Shown here: in pieces, positions 25,501-37,558 of the stretch
How the letters are laid out: each line of letters opens with the position of its first letter
Numbering within the stretch: position 1 is the first letter of the stretch
Assembly: GCA_016647705.1 (NCBI GenBank)
Contig: CM028333.1
Coordinates: forward strand, 19,031,743 to 19,095,742
Direction: 5' to 3'
Source: Eucommia ulmoides
Lineage: Eukaryota; Streptophyta; Magnoliopsida; Garryales; Eucommiaceae
Length of the DNA stretch: 64,000 nucleotides
Made by a program: the position numbers and the translations under genes
The notes under the pieces: model-generated
Database searches by the model: none
What the model saw: the letters and a program-made list of their open reading frames with translations, nothing else
Told to the model about the DNA's origin: nothing

Positions 25501-26054
25501 AGAAGAGAAGGAACCAACATCCAGACAGCGAATGCGTGGTCCTAGTCAAATAAGTGTCATTTTTTCTCTCTCGATAGGCAACTATTATACTACTTAACTG
25601 CTGAGAAGCTGAGAGATGTACGAAAGCACAAGGAGAGGTATAAACTCAAATTTCGCAAGGGCCAGAAAAACTACATCATCATTTATAAAAATAAAAATAA
25701 AAAAAAATAAAAAACATGAATAGAGGAGACCAAAACAAAATCAAACAGAACATTGCAATTTCATCTTCTTCACTCTTATAAGAAGCCCAAGCACGTGTGA
25801 CTCTATTAGACATCGAATTCTCATATCCACATGAAATTCAATTTTGAAGATCCAAGTTAAGATGAAGCACAGTCAAAAAAGTGAAACAGAACAACAAACA
25901 AAACACTGTCCACTTACTTCAAAGCCAATTTTCGGTACGCGCTCTTGATTTCCTGATCCGTGGAGTTCTTCGAGACGCCGAGAACCTCGTAGGGATCTCT
26001 TCGGAGCTGATTTTCTTCTTCTCCCTTTTCGGATTTGGACCGATGGGCCGGCAT
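20223..26054 (-). CDS. ARL1: ARG1-family J-domain protein, ARL1/DNAJ16-like (11 exons)
   Basis: Exons on the minus strand: 26054-25918, 24704-24581, 24465-24383, 24277-24166, 24073-23969, 22627-22577, 21330-21241, 21151-21043, 20809-20661, 20581-20528, 20447-20223. All junctions keep frame and give 412 residues. Residues about 18-84 form a J domain with the HPD tripeptide at 48-50, which stimulates Hsp70 ATPase. A central conserved region follows (LGAVNTMFAALFSKLGVPIK, FKLLYFDQEENGGLSLGLL, LKAGTHVFAVYGDNFFK). A coiled coil spans about 295-350. The tail is basic and Ser-rich, ending KVDKRKPC. Length (ARG1 about 410, ARL1 about 436) and the MPAHRSKSEK start fit ARL1 (At1g24120). ARG1 and ARL2 act in root and hypocotyl gravity signalling at endomembranes; ARL1's role is less defined. 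ATG 26054 is the first ATG of the frame. Confidence 0.93.
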
Positions 26055-26460
26055 ATCGCTCCACCGATCTTCGTTCACACAAAACCCTAGAATCGACACG
26101 CTCAGCTCAAATCGTCAAATAAAAAATCACGAATTCCTCATTTGGATCAAGTTACCACCAAAAGAAACCGTCGAGTTTCCCGAAAAATTTAGCCTTCGGA
26201 TGAAACAAGGAAGGATTTGAAAACCTAGCAATGGTCCCTGTCCAACTCCAAGCTGGAGCTCCGTGTTTGGAGAGAGAAATGGAGGGGAAATTAGGTGTCA
26301 GTATGATATTTTATTCTATTTTCTCTCTCTAAAAATTCAAATTTTACTAGGCTTCCTTATATTCTACGCCGGGTGCATAATACGCTTACGGAGAAGCTGA
26401 AGTAGATTGGACGGAGTGTGGGAGGTTTCCGCACGTGCGTAAGAGGAAGAGCCGTTGATC
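26055..26460 (-). promoter_or_regulatory. Upstream region of the ARL1-like gene with a G-box
   Basis: Just upstream of the ATG lies a leader rich in CT and GA words. A perfect CACGTG core is at 26432-26437 (context GCACGTGC), about 380 bp upstream of the start codon, where bZIP or bHLH factors could bind. No clear TATA box is visible. That this G-box controls the gene is inference from position only. Confidence 0.4.
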
Positions 26461-27235
26461 GAGTCGGTGCACGGTGCACACCTATGCGTATGCGCATTTT
26501 AGAGTGAGACAGCCCAGTGATCATGGCCATAATCAGTGGTTAAAAGGTAACAACAATGAAATCACAATCAGTGTGGTGCGACTGAAAATGAAACTTCATC
26601 TAAATACATTCGTCATTTATCACACTATAATCTCATTTAAAAAGCTAAATTACCCTAAAGTCCCATATACTTTTCCCTTTTCTCAATTAAGTACATTTAC
26701 TTTAAAATATCTCAATTTAGCCATTGTAGCTTTTTTATTGTTTCAGTGTAGTCCTTCTATTATGATTTTTTGTTAATTCTAACCAAAAATTCATGGGATT
26801 TAATGGGTACCATGTAAGGTGATTTCATTTTAAATGAGTTAATAGAAGGTTAATAATGTCAAAATTAGCATTATGGCACATGAATTTGAGATCTAATAAA
26901 AAATTAGTGGCTCTAAGTGTCAAAGTTCAGATACTGGTAGAAAGAATATATACCATGTTGTCACTTTCCATAGTTTGTGGTTTAAGCTTAATGAATTTTG
27001 ATGCTTGCTTTTATTTATAGAAACATGATGGAAATAAAATAGGAATGGAATCAAATCTTTTTTTTTTCCCCTCTATAGTTCTTTCAATTTAATGTGCGAC
27101 CACTAACTAATTTAAGGGAAAATTATTGATATTTCTATTAATGATTCTCATCTTTAAATAATAATTATTTCATACCTTAGAAACAGTCCCATGTTAATAT
27201 ACAAACTTACACTTTTGCCATTTGATTGAGGTATT
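26461..27235. other. AT-rich intergenic stretch
   Basis: No gene, clear repeat or RNA was recognised here. Short open frames lack family features. Confidence 0.5.
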
Positions 27236-27243
27236 GACAACTA

Positions 27244-27427
27244 ATATAGTGTAACTCAAATAGTAAGTTTCATTTGAATTAAAGCAATTGAGAAATCTCT
27301 ATAAAGTTAGGAATTCGAGTCTGCGAAGAAGTATTTGTTGAGAGAGGCAACCACACACCCCGAACGAGATTAATCTCACACTGTGTAGATATGGAGACAC
27401 TCGTGAATATAAAAAAAAAAAAAAAAA
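27244..27427 (+). mobile_element. tRNA-derived SINE, copy 1
   Basis: The start carries an A-box-like AACTCAAATAGTAAG and, further on, a B-box-like GGAATTCGAGTC. After a body with GAGAGAGGCAACCACACACC it ends in a long A tract. The same layout and several identical words occur on the minus strand at 53025-53214, so both are copies of one Pol III SINE family. Copies are old and diverged. Confidence 0.6.
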
Positions 27428-27999
27428 TTAAGGTTGTAACAATTAACAAATTTTGTGATTTGTCATGTGCAACTTATAGTTACATCCAATTCCACATGTT
27501 ACAATTGGAAACTTTGAGAATTTTTCATTATGCATTTGTTACTTTTCTTATTCAACAAATGTACTTTATAGGGTACTCTCCGTTATTCCATGAAACACAT
27601 ACAACAAAGTTTCAGATCACATCGTATTCATCTATATTAGTGGAGTTCTTGACGCCAAAGTCGGGGTTTCATTATTTTCTACTGAAAAATGAAGTTATTT
27701 GAAAAAAATTGTACAACGATTATAAGCTGGGAGTGCCAATCCCGGCTTTAATGAGCCCGAAGTAGCACTCCCTATTAACAAAAAATAGATTCAGAACCCC
27801 TATTATACAAATTTTTTTTTTTTTTAAGAGCCGGATGTGCAACCTCCGACTCTATAGAATGAATGTTTGCATGAGTTGGTTCCACAACTCATGCAAGTTA
27901 CTTAGTTCATGCTCTTTTTTTTTTAATAAAAGGATACTGAATGTTTATAAGTTTATGTTATTTACTTTACTCCACCACTCCCATAAAAAGAATTGAATG
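27428..27999. other. AT-rich stretch, nothing recognised
   Basis: The segment at about 27720-27860 with CCCGGCTT and its reverse AAGAGCCGG may be a short degraded repeat. No gene is supported. Confidence 0.4.
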
Positions 28000-29024
28000 T
28001 TTATAACATACCCTATCAATATAGGTATGTTTCATTTAAAAATACTATTTGAAATGTTCATTTAGGTTCTTAAAACTTTTCCAAATTGAAATTCATAAGA
28101 ATAAGAAGTATTAAATCATTTTAATTAAGAGAATATTAAAATATATGGATCAAATCAATAGGGATCACATAATAACTCATATATATTTTAATTAGTTCAA
28201 ATCTCCCAAAAATCTCGCTTGGAATCATAAAAAAATGGATAGTTTTGACCAAGAGATCAAATCAGTCAAATTATAGACTGAAACTGTAGGTTGACCGCCC
28301 ATATACTTTGGTCGACCGCCCAGCGCCAAAGACTATTCTAGCCGCTGGCCTTAACTTCTATTGGTTGACCGATACGGTCAGTAGCCTTCCCTGAATTTTC
28401 AAATTAGCTACTGTTTCATTCAGTTCAGTGACCCAAACCTGTCGGTTGATTGAATTGATCAAAGACCACCTTTCTTTAACAATTTCATCTATTGTTTCAA
28501 TTGGTTGACTGACTCCTTTTCTTGGTTGAGCGATTGGGTTAGTATGTTTTTATTTCTACTCCAAAAACACACTATTTTGATAAGTCAACCAACTTTTTTT
28601 GCCGGTTAACCGAATTGACCTGAAAACTCAATATTTTATACTCTAAAACACATTTTTTACTTAAGTTATTTACCAAAATTATTTCACATAAGGAGCACAT
28701 AAAAAAACTCATTTTAGGATCTTAAACTTATCACTTATTATCAAGACACATAAGATTAGTTCATTTTAAGCGTCGTGCATAATCATAATTCGAGTTGCAT
28801 CAAGAGTATATAAGTAAAGAGCTATTTTCATCTAGTTTTCTTCAGCATCTTCAAAACTCTTTACGTCTTTATCATGTCCATATTGCACCCTTTATATTTT
28901 CTTCAATGATTTTTTTTTTAATAAAAAAAACATGGAACTATAAATCTGAAACATTCTATAAAATCATTACTTCTACAAAAAAAATATCAATACTTAATTG
29001 ATTATCAAAACATTGGATTCAATA
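28000..29024 (-). mobile_element. Partial copia-type LTR (same family as 29353-33678), fossil
   Basis: This 1-kb segment matches the right-hand portions of the LTRs at 29353-33678 and 56523-58853 in order: the TAGGTATGTTTCATTTAAAA block, a region dense in GGTTGACCGA-like motifs, the GTGCATAATC... GCATCAAGAGTAT block and the ATCAAAACATTGGATTCAATA end. Only this part of the LTR is present. Orientation follows the 56523 copy, whose pol remnant is on the minus strand. Confidence 0.65.
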
Positions 29025-29955
29025 TAGAGAGAGAGAGCACAACGAACATCATGGTGGGGTGTAAGTGGATGAGAGATGCGGCGAACATGGCACTAATGAT
29101 GGGGATTAGAGTTTCTCCAATTTACTGTAATTTATATATAGGGAATATAAATATCTATTCATTAAATTGATCAACAGTCAAAGGACTATACACTAACAAT
29201 GTTTTACAAAACGACTACATTACAACATAACCGTTTTAAAGGATTTTTTTCTAGATGAAGTTTATTAAATAAAAACCTCATTTTTCAATTGTTGTTTTTA
29301 ACTTTTTATTGTGTTTGTCATGTTTAGCTCGTTTTGTATATGAAATTGGTTATGTTGGCCCACAATCTATCCAAGAGGGAGGCGAATTGGATAGGTATAA
29401 AAAAATTAAATAATTAAATCTTTAATCACACAAGTTATCATTTTTTCTAATTGATTATTATCTTATAATACAACGGAAACGTATTTAACTAAGCGCACAC
29501 CCAAACAATAGAAATATAAAAAATAGCACATAATAATTTATCTTGATTCAGTAAGTAACTCTTACCTACGTCCAGTCCTCTAAGTGACGCGCCCCGATTT
29601 TCCAAAGAAATTAAAATAAATATATAAAGTGTAAAATGAGAAAGTTTTTTTTTTAAAGCGTCGGTTTTCTCATAAAAATACTTAAGCCAGTTTTAGAAAA
29701 AAAAAAAAAAAAAGTCACGCACCTAGCATTGAGTTTAAATGGTATCCTAGGTCACTGGATTTTTCTTTTTGAAAACAATTTAAAAAAATAAAAACGTCTT
29801 AAGTAAAATTTTGACTCTAAAAATAACATGGTCCGACCAGAGATTCGTTTTAAAGGGTTCGGAGGTCAGTTACGCTCGGAGAAAGTGTTAGGCACCCCAA
29901 GACGCCCGTTCAAAAATGGTACCTTATCCAATTAAGTCCGATTAAAATTTAAGTC

Positions 29956-29958
<3 letters not shown>

Positions 29959-30040
<82 letters not shown>
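29959..30040. repeat. (AT)41 microsatellite
   Basis: A perfect AT run of 82 bp inside the nested gypsy LTR. Confidence 0.97.
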
Positions 30041-30044
<4 letters not shown>

Positions 30045-30119
30045 GTATTTTTTATTAATTGTTTTTTTGTTTTTATATTTTATTTTTTTAACTTATGTAA
30101 TGAATTTATATATTGAGGG

Positions 30120-30745
30120 AGGGGAATACTCATTCTAAGCATTTCAATCAGAAGGCAGGGAAATTTCCTCCACGTTTTGAGCATCCATTAAATTTAACAA
30201 AAATAAATAATTAAATAAAAAATAAACACACACCCATACACACACACACTCACACACATCGAGGGAAATAATCTTCCTTCTAAATCTAAACCGCTCCAAT
30301 GGAAGGCCGGGAGTTTTCCACCTCGTCTTGTCAGCACATTATATTTAATACAAGTTAAAGAAACACAAGCACGTACACACTCACACGCATCGAGGAGAGT
30401 AATTTATCTTCTAAATCTAAACCGCTCCAATGGAAGGTCGGGAGTTTTCCACTTCGTATTGTCAGTACATTATATTTAACACAAGTTAAAGAAACACACA
30501 CACTCACACTCATCGAGGGGGATAATTTTTCTTCTAAACCTAAACCGCTCCAATGTAAGACCGGAAGTTTTTCACCTCGTATTGTTAGCACATTATATTT
30601 AATACAAGTTAAAGAAACACACACACGCACATACGCACACGCACACACACACACACACTTAAGTTAGGTCAATTTATATATCGAAGGGAGTTATCTCCTT
30701 TCTAAACCTAAACCACTCCAATGGAAGGTAAGGATATTTCCACCT
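30120..30745. repeat. Tandem array of about 120 bp units with AC-rich linkers
   Basis: Five diverged blocks carry CCTTCTAAATCTAAACCGCT, CCAATGGAAGGCCGGGAG, TTTTCCACCTCG and TTATATTTAATACAAGTTAA; an ACACAC-rich linker separates most of them. They sit within the gypsy solo LTR. A minus-strand open frame across the array is a by-product of the repeats. Confidence 0.85.
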
Positions 30746-33700
30746 CGTTTTATCTACTCAAAAAAAAAATTAAAAAAAAAATCTAATTTACAAAACCAAA
30801 ATTTAGTATAATAATGACTTATAAAAAAAAATAAGAGTAAGATTTACAAAAGATAAAAATTTGCAACCTTAACTTGGAGTTTTTTTTTCTTCTTCCTTTC
30901 TCTTCTTCTTCTTCAAAAAATAAAATGAAATAAAAATAATATTATTTTTCTTCAAGACTTCTCTCAAAAAAAAATAAAAAAAAAAATAAAAAATTTGTTC
31001 ACTTTTCTCCCAAAAATTGTTGCTTAAAATTGTTTTCCCAAAATTTCTCTTTTTCTTCTTCTTTTCTTTGATGATTTATTTATAGCTCAAGAAGTGCATG
31101 AATGATCTAAGGGACAAAGATCATTCAATTACCATAAAACAAGGGTAAAAAATGGTGGCAAATGAAGAAAAACCGTGCAAGAGTGATGGATGAATAGTGA
31201 TTTTGGTGGAAATGAGCTGATCAAATTAAAATGAGGAGATGAGCTGAAATGGATTGTGATTTTGGCCCAAACGGACTAAAAATGAGCTGGAAATGGATTG
31301 AAAACAGAATGGGCCTAATTTAAATTGGATTTGGGCAAAAAACGGTCTGCAAAATGGGCTGAAATGGCCAGGCCCGCTGATCCGCGCACAATGCGAAACT
31401 GCACAGGAGTGGCAAATTCAAACAGATGTATTTTTCTTATACGAATTCCGATTTAGCTTTATAACCAGTCGTTGGAAAGCTTAGAGAGTCTAGTTTCATA
31501 TGCAACTTGTTTCATCTCCAAATTCAAACCGTGAATTTAGTTATGTCCAAAAGAGTGGACAGTTGTCTTCATTCTAGTGCCGAAAATCACGACTTTTATC
31601 CATTTGATTTTCCCTTGCGCACTTCACTTCCAAAAATTGTGTTGTGATCCAAATATTCAAATGAGAAACACTATTATTTTTTTTTTATTTTTTTTTTTGT
31701 GTGTGTGTGTGTATTTTCTGAAATAAAACATAGTGAAATAAAATAAAGTTAACTATAAAATAAAGTATAATATTTTTGCGAGGCTGTAAAAAATGCCATA
31801 TCTACACCAAGTTCCACAGGGCTTTCGCAATCTAATTCCCTTATTCATGTCCCATATAAGAACCAAACCGTTACAATCATTTTCACAGGCTCAGGATTAA
31901 CCTAATTCTTTTCGTAGGTTTAGAATTAAACATTTACACTTTCACGGTATTATACTTTTCCCTTTTCACAGGTTCAAGAATAACTTTATCTTTTTACCAG
32001 GCTAAAAACTAATCCAATTCTATTACAGGAACAACCAAAACATAATCCTTTTAATAGACTAATGATCAAACCTAATCATTTTCACAAATCAAACCTAATC
32101 ATTTTCACAAGCTAAAGATTAAACCCTAATTACCCTGATTAAGCACTGTCCCAAATATATCTAATCCACTCACACTCGCAAATGCAAAAAAATTAAAATT
32201 TCTTCTCACAAAAGTTTCTACCACCTCAAAATAATTATACTCAATTAATGTCCAGAATACTATATGATAGAATTTACGTGGGAAAACAATTCTAATTTAA
32301 CTCAATTTAAAGCATAAATAATATGTAATCATATTTCGCAAGCAAAAATCGTTTCTTAAGATATGCAAGATTTTCAAAATAGGAAAATGTTTTTTCTAAA
32401 ACAAATATTACAAGTAATCAATTAAACAATGTAAGAAAAACACTTAAATTAACTTGAAAAGATTTAAATGGGATTTCTTGAAAAACGATAAGATAACTCA
32501 GTGAAGAACAAACCGGTGATGAAAGTTTTTGCGTGCTTCAATCAAGAACTCTTTTGGAATAACTCTCTTAGATACATCTCAACAAAAATCACTCTCTTTT
32601 TTAAGCAAAGGCTAATTATTCTTGATTGATTAAAAGTTGAAAACACAGGTATCCTTATATAGAATTCAAGCCTATAATATCTAGTTTTCAAAAGATAAGA
32701 TAAAAAATGACACTTTAAGACCCCATATATAATATACTATCAAAATAGGTATATTTCATTTAAAATTACTCTTAGAAAAGTTTGATTTGGTCCCCGTAAC
32801 TTTTTAGATTCAAAACTCTTAAATATAAGAAGTAGTTTTATTAATTCGATTCAAAGAATCAATTAATATATAGACCAAATTGATATACTTAAATCCCCAA
32901 AAAATCGTTTTTCCCAACATTCAAAACCATAAAATTTGGGTAAAAGATCATGCAAAATGAAACAGTCAAAGTGGATTGTTTCTGTTCTCGTCAGTCAACC
33001 AGCCTACCTTCAGTTGACCAACCTCTGCAACGGTCAACTTTTTAATCGTTGCCTTATTTCCTGTCGGTTAACCGACCCTCCTGGTCGGTTGACCAATTCG
33101 GTCAGTAAACTCCCCTTTCAACCATCTTCAAGCCACTGTTTTTGTTAGTTGACCGACCCATTTTATCGGTTGACCGAATTGGCCAGTAATTTCCTAACAC
33201 ATTTTTGTCTTTCAGGCTACTCTTTTCATTAGTCGATTGACCCATTTCGTCGGTTTACCGAATTGACTAAAAACTTACCATTTTATGTGTTAAAAATATT
33301 TTCTCACTTCAACACCATGTCAAAAATATTTACCTAAAATTTATCACTTCTGATGATAACACACATAAGATTACTCATTTTAAAGTTTCGTACGTGATCT
33401 TAATTTGGATTGCATCAGGAGTATAAGAGTGATGAATTATTTTTACCTAAAAATACAAAAAATCCTTAATACTCCAAAAATCTTCAGTATCTTCACTTTG
33501 CATCCATCTTGAATCGCTTCATAAAATCTTTGTCTTGTAAATTTTCAACGATTAATCATTTTCAATTCATTTTTTTCTAATTTAAACATATGAAACTTCT
33601 AATATGAAACACTCAATAAAACTATTAGTTTCATAAAATATCAACGTTCAATTGTCCATCAAAATATTAGGTTCAATAGGTTGCATGAAAAAAAAAATCA

Positions 33701-34133
33701 TTAATTCTATCAACACTTATATGAAAAACAAATAATATAAAAAATTAAAAAGGAAATAATTATTTTTCAAAAAAAAAATGAAAAATCTAATAATTGAAAT
33801 ATTTATAGATTTTTTTTTTAATTTATTATTTGTTTAAAAAAATTCTTTTATTTAGAAGGATATAGAATTGTAATTCTATGTAAAGATTAAATTATAAAAG
33901 GGTAAAAATATCAAACAAATTTAAACATCATCTGTTCGCAGGAGTTTTGGGGTGTCGTTTTTTGGTTTTCTAAAATAATAGGGGAACAAAGATATTTTCC
34001 AAATGATAGGGAGTGTCATTGTAAGTTTTCCAAATAACAGATGGTATCAGTGAAATTTATCCACAAAAATATTCAACTATTGAAAGTCTCATTATTTCAA
34101 ATTAAAAAAAAAAAAAATCATTCAACCCATTGA

Positions 34134-34195
34134 AAAAGGGAAGTCCGGTGCTACAAAACTTCCGCTATGCGCAAGGTCCGGGAAAGGGTCGGACC
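34134..34195 (-). mobile_element. 3' fragment of an Au-type SINE
   Basis: On the minus strand the segment contains CTTTCCCGGACCTTGCGCAT, then AGCGGAAGTTTTGT, then GCACCGGACTTCCCTTTTT. This matches the well-conserved 3' half of the plant Au SINE as I remember it (CCCCGGACCCTGCGCATAGC, then GGAGCTT, then GCACCGGG). The 5' half with the Pol III boxes is missing. Confidence 0.75.
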
Positions 34196-34724
34196 ATTTA
34201 GATCTATTATATTAATGATAAATAATATTTAAAAATGTTAAAAAGAGAAATTAAGGGAAATTAAGAGATGAGTTTTTGTGAGTAATTTTTTATATAGATA
34301 TATCCGAATAATGAAAAAAATGTGTATAAAACCTTATTTACCAACATTTTCAAATCAATGATAAATATAATTACTCAACATAAAGAAGCCATTTATATTT
34401 TCTGTTATTGTTTCTTTGAATATTAAAATTGTTTTTAAATTCTTTACTATCCTCTTTAATTAGTTAATAAATGAAAATAAACTTCCATGTTAGGACAATG
34501 AATCAAACTACTGTTCCTCCTGTTTTTAGTAAACCAAACTTGTTGGCATACTTTATTACGCACTACACGAAGCTTATATTCTTGGATTTATTGGTTCACT
34601 AGGTGAGAAAATCATCAATTTCAGCACGATTGAAAAACAATTAGTTATTATTATTTTTTTGTCAAATTCGAATTCAGAAATTATTCATTGTCGGACAGCA
34701 ACATAAGTCACATGTCTGGCTAGT

Positions 34725-35057
34725 ATGAAACAAAATCAGGAATTTTTCGTCGTGGTTATTGTTCTATACTTGGTGACGATGAAGATCGGATTGGCCTTAA
34801 ATTTTGATTCGAAAAAGGAGAATAAATTTGTGTTGGAGATGTGCAAAGAAAGACTTGGGGATGCAAAATGTGGGGGACAAATATGTGCTAGTGTTTTTAG
34901 AAATGGAAATATGTCTGATAATTGTTGCACCACACTTGAGGACATAGGAAAAGAATATCATGAGGGGCTAACGGAACATTTGCTTAATTTCTATTTAGTC
35001 CCCAAAGAGTTTCTCGAATTCTGGCAAGAAGTGAACAAGTTTGGAGTAGTTGTGTAA
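34725..35057 (+). CDS. Small secreted prolamin-like (ECA1/EC1-type) cysteine-rich protein, diverged
   Basis: A 110-residue single-exon frame with a hydrophobic signal segment (about residues 7-25) and a mature part bearing cysteines 40, 49, 54, 67 and 68. The block CKERLGDAKC...VFRNGNMSDNCCTTLEDIGK aligns directly with CRERVEDAMC...IFKNGIIIDHCCATLLDVGK of the protein at 41863-42270. This is the plant prolamin-like domain (DUF1278) found in ECA1 gametogenesis-related and EC1 egg-cell proteins, secreted reproductive peptides. The two last conserved cysteines of the usual six are absent (Tyr78 replaces the fifth) and an extra Cys54 is present, so the fold may differ or the gene may be decaying. 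ATG 34725 precedes the signal core directly. Confidence 0.65.
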   Translation: MKQNQEFFVVVIVLYLVTMKIGLALNFDSKKENKFVLEMCKERLGDAKCGGQICASVFRNGNMSDNCCTTLEDIGKEYHEGLTEHLLNFYLVPKEFLEFWQEVNKFGVVV

Positions 35058-37191
35058 TAAGAAATCCTTGTTGTATTACATTTTGTTACATTTTTTTCAG
35101 TTATTCATTTGTATTACATTTTGTATTGATACTTGATAACTCTTTTTTTGAAGTATTTTTTAAAAGAAATAATTAATTTGACAAAATTGTATTTCTACTT
35201 CAAATCAAATATAAAATTAAAAGCGTATTTGATATTGTAGAAATAATATCTTTATATTATTCTTATAAATATTCTCTTTATAGGAAAAGTTTAGAGTGAT
35301 TTAAAAAAACATGCATGAAGAAGTTCTAATACATAGAACTCCATCGATCTCTTATAATATAAAAATTGAATAAATAAAAGTTAATTATTATTTTTTAAAT
35401 GTTTAATTTTGTTTTTTTAAATTTTTTTAGTAGTATTTTGTTTTTAAAAGAGAATCAAATTCCACTTTTAAAATTAAAATTAAGTATTTTTTGTTTCTAA
35501 ATAAAAAAATACTAAAAAAGAGGTTTTATTGAATGGTGCCCATATAATTTTTAGTTTTTCCTAAGTTGTAATAAAATGATATAATATATGAAACCTCATA
35601 ATCTATACATCAACAAAAGAATATAGGGGTCATGTAATCAGTCCATAAATTTTAAAATTTTGTTGATGCAGTTCACACGCTACAATAATTTTTTCAGAAG
35701 TTCAAAATTATTGTATCACATAAAAGTCACTGTAATTTTTCATATAAAAATTATAGTATTTTTTATGGTGTGCAACGACTTTAGAATTTTGATAGAATTT
35801 ATTAGATTTCTCAAAAAATTAATGTATTTTGAAATGGTAAATTATAAAATTTTGCAGACAAAAAAAATAAAAATAAAAAAAACAAAAAAAACCAGACATA
35901 AAATTGTAAAATTCACACAAAATGTAAGAGGACAAACACTAGTATAAATATCAACATTTACATAAACCTCACAATAGACCAAATTCAAAAATTTTGAACT
36001 CCCAAGTACAACGAAATTTGATAAACTTAATTCGTTGTAATTGTTGGTAAAATATGATAAAAATAAAATAAAATAAAATAATTAATAATTTAATCAATTA
36101 TTAATTAAAGAATTAATTAAAAAAAACAGTTTTGATTTATTTGTTACAAAAATATTTCAGATGACATCAAAATAAAAATATTACAATTCAGAATAGAAAA
36201 AAGAGTAATTACTATATAATAATGAAACAAACAAAAACAGAACCCTTATTGTGTAATAACAAGAAAGAGAAATACCAGAATAAAATATTGAAACAATCAT
36301 TTGACGATTTGTCCTTGAAGTAGATTTTGCTCTCGCAAGGTACTTACAATTGAATGAGCGTCTACTTCCCAGGATATAATGATCATACTACTACAGGTAT
36401 TAACACTAGAAACCAGAAGCCCGAACAAAAGAAGTGCAGAACTCTCTAAAAAACAAGAACAACAAAGAAGAAGAAATTTTATGTTGAAAACAAGAATGCA
36501 ATGCAGCTTATTAGTGTCTTATGCTGAAAATGCATGTGCTTTTATAGGAAGCAAAAACCAACCTGAAGAAGTCTGCCACTTTAAGGCATTTGATGGATAA
36601 CAACAACTTTCAGGCAGTTACATACCTGAAATCTACAATTTGTACTTTAGGTTGTGTTTGACTTGAAAATTTTTGGATTTACCTAGGACCTGGACTCGAG
36701 CTTGCGCCCTAGTCAAGACTCGAGAGGTTGGTCAGTCGGTCGATCAGCCGCGGCGGCACGCGTACGCACGTGTGGATTTATTTATTTTATAGTTTTTAGT
36801 TTACTTTCTGTCCATATCTTTCAATGCCCAAGAAGGCTTACCTACAAGAGGTATCTTGAATCTTAATAAATAATTTTTCATCTTCTTAGGTTACTAATGT
36901 AAGATAACCTACACTACACGTCGAACAATATCTTCAAGTGGGTACTTTAATGAACAATTTTAAGTCACCTCTTAAATAATTTTACACAAATAAATATACC
37001 ATATTCATCTTATCACCAAAGAGGACACATTAGTATATTTATATATCCCAAATTATTATTGGGGCATAAAACACCTAAAAAAAACCTTTAATACAATAGT
37101 ACTTCGCTATAAATTTATATTTGAAAAAAAAATGATGAGAGGAAAAGATTATCAATTTCACATTTTTGGTATTCTAAATTTATTTATTTTA
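35058..37191. other. AT-rich intergenic stretch between a prolamin-like gene and the Helitron
   Basis: Mostly A/T-rich without a recognisable gene. A GC-rich patch at about 36680-36780 (GCGGCGGCACGCGTACGCAC) and a moderately coding-like patch at 36380-36600 stand out, but neither shows a known family or repeat boundary. Confidence 0.5.
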
Positions 37192-37201
37192 CTAGCATAT
37201 A

Positions 37202-37223
37202 ACCCGTGCCTGAAGGCACGGGT
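37202..37223 (-). terminator. Helitron 3' hairpin
   Basis: A 9-bp perfect stem with a 4-base loop, followed on the minus strand by TTATATGCTAG. This is the palindrome that marks where Helitron rolling-circle transposition stops. Confidence 0.8.
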
Positions 37224-37306
37224 GTAAAACTGAAGGACAAAAAAAATTTGGTTTTTTAACATTATCTTTTTTGTTTATACAACATTTATACATATTTTAT
37301 CTAAAT

Positions 37307-37307
<1 letters not shown>

Positions 37308-37347
<40 letters not shown>
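37308..37347. repeat. (TAA)n microsatellite
   Basis: About 13 units of a trinucleotide AAT/TAA run near the 3' end of the Helitron. Confidence 0.95.
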
Positions 37348-37354
<7 letters not shown>

Positions 37355-37466
37355 AATTACATTGAAAATCATCATAAAATAATAAACATCATTTCATCCA
37401 TACTACATAGAGAGTCTGGTAAATTTTTTTTTTTGCCTCATCTCATCATAAAAAATGCTTAAAATA

Positions 37467-37469
<3 letters not shown>

Positions 37470-37554
<85 letters not shown>
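37470..37554. repeat. (AT)42 microsatellite
   Basis: A perfect AT run of 85 bp inside the Helitron. Confidence 0.97.

Positions 37555-37558
<4 letters not shown>

Larger units (their letters stand above)
29585..31806. mobile_element. Gypsy-type solo LTR nested in the copia LTR
   Basis: It starts TGACGCGCCCCGATTTTCC and ends GCCATATCTACA, flanked by CTAAG (29580-29584) and CCAAG (31807-31811), a 5-bp duplication with one mismatch. At both edges the host LTR sequence continues as in the related LTR at 56523 (TCCAGTCC on the left, TCCAC...TTCGCAA on the right), which proves the insertion. The 2.2-kb body holds an AT microsatellite and a tandem array, and no coding domain. The termini resemble Tat/Athila-type gypsy LTRs. 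Confidence 0.75.
29353..33678 (-). mobile_element. Solo LTR of a copia (SIRE/Maximus-like) element, interrupted by a gypsy solo LTR
   Basis: It begins TGTTGGCCCACA and ends GGTTCAATA, matching both ends of the LTR at 56523-58853. The flanks read GGTTA (29348-29352) and GGTTG (33679-33683), an almost perfect 5-bp target duplication. No internal retroviral region is present, so this is a solo LTR left by recombination. Removing the nested gypsy LTR and its 5-bp duplication leaves about 2.1 kb, close to the 2.3 kb of the relative. The old, diverged family is estimated at several million years. Confidence 0.75.

Noticed and set aside
30355-30654. 99-residue minus-strand frame with repeated CVCVSLTC words
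   Set aside because: It is translated from the tandem array and AC-rich linkers of the gypsy LTR.
36379-36600. 73-residue open frame as a gene
   Set aside because: No signal, domain, splice support or relative could be seen; it may be part of a degraded repeat.
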